Origin: Stenocarpella maydis
Lineage: Eukaryota; Ascomycota; Sordariomycetes; Diaporthales; Diaporthaceae
Direction of reading: 5' to 3'
DNA: 42,822 bases
NCBI GenBank assembly: GCA_002270565.1
Contig: NQMI01000054.1
Coordinates: 226,141-268,962 of the forward strand
The notes under the pieces are model-generated. The model was not told the DNA's origin. It saw only the letters and a list, made by a program, of their open reading frames with translations, and did no database searches. The position numbers and the translations under genes were made by a program. Below, one piece after another: positions 40,805 through 42,822 of this stretch (its first letter is position 1; the number at the start of each line of letters is the position of its first letter).

Positions 40805-41165
40805 CTTCTTACCCTGCATTCCCGCAGCTGCCCCATATCCCCTGGTTCTTTCTCCCCCACGGGTGGCCTCCCCCTGGGTCACCCTATTTCTTATTTCTCA
40901 TTCCTCAGCGACCTGCTCGGCGCCGCGTCCTGGGTGGGGATCAGGGCGCCCCTGGGCCCCTGCCCCCCTGATCTCGTTCCTCGTTTCCCGTTTCCCGTTC
41001 CTCCGCCCTCGGTTCCCCGCGACGGTATCCCGTTCGCCAGCCTACCGTTTCCATCTGGGTACCTGCCCCTGACGTAGCCCCTCTGCTGTTATCGTGTTAG
41101 CGATGCAGGTTGCTGTTATCTGCTTGAAGGCGCGGCAGCGGTTGTCAAGGGTTGGATTGGCCAGA
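40805..41165. other. tRNA upstream flank, pyrimidine-rich
   Basis: A C/T-rich stretch with direct near-repeats (CGTTTCCCGTTTCCCGTTCC near 40980-41000). The open frames on the plus strand here are low-complexity and not credible genes. Confidence 0.5.
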
Positions 41166-42674
41166 ATTCTCCAAGGTACGCGGTATTCTACTATAATACA
41201 AGTAAATAAATAGTTCTAATTAAATAATTAAAGTCCTTCTAAGCTCTTCTAGGCCTTTTAAAGTAGGTATTCAACCTTATATATAGAGTTTTATTTCCTA
41301 TTTAAATAAGTAGTATAACGATTGCTAAAGAGAAGTAAGGAGCAGAGTTATAATAGTTTACTATATAATATATAATAGGAGGTAATATATAGTTATATAG
41401 TTATATAATTACATAACTATATAACTTCTAAAATAGAAATAACGTTATTATTACATTAAATAGACCTAAATTCTAGCTTTTAAACTATGTATTCCTTTTT
41501 TTTAATATCTTTAATATTACATTTATTAAAATACTTTTAAACCGTTTTCAATAAATTTACTTATTTATTATATCATTTAATATTTGAAAAATAAAATTTA
41601 TTTCTTTTTAAATATTAATACTAAGTCTTATTTCATATTTATTGAAGTAAATAAATAAATAAAGTAATAAATAAAATCTAATATAATACAAAAAATATAA
41701 CTTAATCCTTAAAAGAAATATAATAATTAAAAAATAAAAAGATTAATATAGTTTATTAGGAAGTGGCGGATATTAAGAAGTAGCGGATTTTTACTATTTC
41801 CGCTAACTTCTATCAACTTTAGCACCCACCTAGGGCCAGTGAATTAATAAAAGTTAGCACTAATTAGTACCAACTGTACTTGATTACTTATTTCTAATTA
41901 ATTTTATTAATTTAAAGCAGTTAGAGTACGTATAGGGGGGCTGAAAGTATTAAGGCTTGTTTAAAACAGTCCTATTTTAATATTAATTATATTTCTTAAT
42001 TTTAATATTATTTTTATACTAACTTACCTAGTTAAATATTTAATGTATTAGCATTTTATAATGATAATATATATCTTATATCTTCAGAAAGTAAAATATT
42101 TTTGGCTATTTAAGCAATTTAAAAATAGAAAAAAATAATATAAAACCAATACTTATAACTTAAGCTATCAAAATTTTTAATATACTAAAAATAACTTTAT
42201 AATATAGAATAATATAATGATATAATTAAAAAGACTTATATATTAATAAATATAAACATAACCTAATTGAAGAATTAATGCTTATTTAATATATTATTAA
42301 TTAAGAGACGTAAGGATTTCAATTATAATGTTATGAACCCGCATCCATCGGCTGATGACTACTGCAGAAGACAACCCCAGATGGCTACGTTGGAAACCCA
42401 GAAGCGTTTCCCTGCCCGAGCTAATAGTAACGCATTAGATAACCAGGGTTAGGGTCAGGGACCCACTAACTAGGGTAGACTCATAGGACTAATAAGCGGT
42501 CCATACGGTCTATTACTAAAGATAGATAAAGAGTAAGAATATATATATAAATATAGTTATTATTATACTAGATAACTTTTATAGAATGAACTCTTTAGTT
42601 ATTAATTTAAGTATTTAGTTTTACTAACTGGATAGCCTTATAGCCTTGAATTATACTTTCTTTATAAATAGTAT
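41166..42674. repeat. AT-rich, RIP-type repeat block
   Basis: Composition drops abruptly to very AT-rich with abundant TA dinucleotides and no coding potential, as expected for RIP-mutated transposon sequence. Two less AT-rich islands remain: 41755-41850, with a hairpin at 41776-41811, and about 42329-42480, which begins TGTTATGAACCCGC and could be another LTR edge. No family could be named. Confidence 0.65.
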
Positions 42675-42822
42675 TGTTAAACGGAACCGCTCAGCAAGGA
42701 GTTACCCTAGACTTCGTGCAAGGAGTTACCCTAGACTTTTTAGCAAGGAGTTACCCTAGACTTGCGAGTCAGGCGATTTTCGCTAAGTACGCCCAGTGCG
42801 TGCGTGACGCAAGATGAGTTTG
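42675..42822 (+). repeat. 5' part of an LTR (family A), cut by the window end
   Basis: Starts TGTTAAACGGAACCGCTCAG like 2318 and follows it to the window end, with the same orientation. It has three clean tandem U3 units where the 2318 copy has three plus a diverged one. The preceding bases (AGTAT) do not allow a target-site test because the other end is missing. Confidence 0.85.

Noticed and set aside
42449..42454. TTAGGG, possible telomere repeat
   Set aside because: A single copy within ordinary sequence; no tandem array, so not evidence of a chromosome end.

Overview
The window is nuclear DNA of a filamentous ascomycete, most likely a Sordariomycete (the class is an inference). Genes carry many short introns (about 48-145 nt) with GT..AG ends and CTGAC-like branch sites, coding DNA is GC-rich, and several proteins are close to Neurospora-type sequences. 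AT-rich repeats carry C-to-T/G-to-A stop codons typical of repeat-induced point mutation (RIP). No bacterial-style operon is present. All exon joins were read by eye from splice signals and protein-family continuity; most are supported by an unbroken frame across the joins.

Layout. 1-3220 is a transposon graveyard: an LTR end (1-45), decayed Ty3/Gypsy integrase and chromodomain remains (186-717), an apparently solo LTR of the same family (2318-2792) and a second, different LTR-like unit (2858-3220). 4331-6430 holds two broken minus-strand genes: a MYND-finger-like pseudogene and the 5' stub of a glycoside hydrolase family 2 gene. From 7851 to 40278 lies a compact block of intact genes: a PUF RNA-binding protein (-), mitochondrial ribosomal protein mS33 (-), an RNase III (+), an Atg37/ACBD5-like acyl-CoA-binding membrane protein (+), an unknown gene with an in-frame TGA (+), complex I 78-kDa subunit (+), a Pex39-like KPWE protein (-), a Ptc5-type PP2C phosphatase (+), a GH63-like glucosidase (+), a SelO/Fmp40 AMPylase (-), an SF1 Upf1/SDE3-like helicase (-), an aldo-keto reductase (+) and a fructosamine-kinase-like protein (+). 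A tRNA-Gly(GCC) gene (40734-40804, -) marks the right edge. Beyond it comes a 1.5-kb very AT-rich block, then the first 148 bp of the same LTR family seen at the left end. Because the window starts and stops inside the same repeat, it may be a contig cut at repeats.

How the genes relate. This is mostly housekeeping DNA, not a biosynthetic cluster, but two themes stand out. Mitochondrial: complex I 78 kDa, mS33, SelO, the Ptc5-type phosphatase, and a PUF protein whose recognition residues predict binding to UGUAAAUA; the complex I gene has a UGUACAUA site in its 3' flank. Peroxisomal: an Atg37-like pexophagy/acyl-CoA protein, a Pex39-like KPWE protein, and a Ptc5 homologue ending in the PTS1 tripeptide AKL. 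The last two share one 767-bp divergent promoter region.

The least expected details are a possible 3-nt exon in the GH63-like gene, a 196-bp MITE-like inverted-repeat element at 32641, an in-frame TGA in the unknown gene at 16421, and two CRE-type sites with the same extended core.
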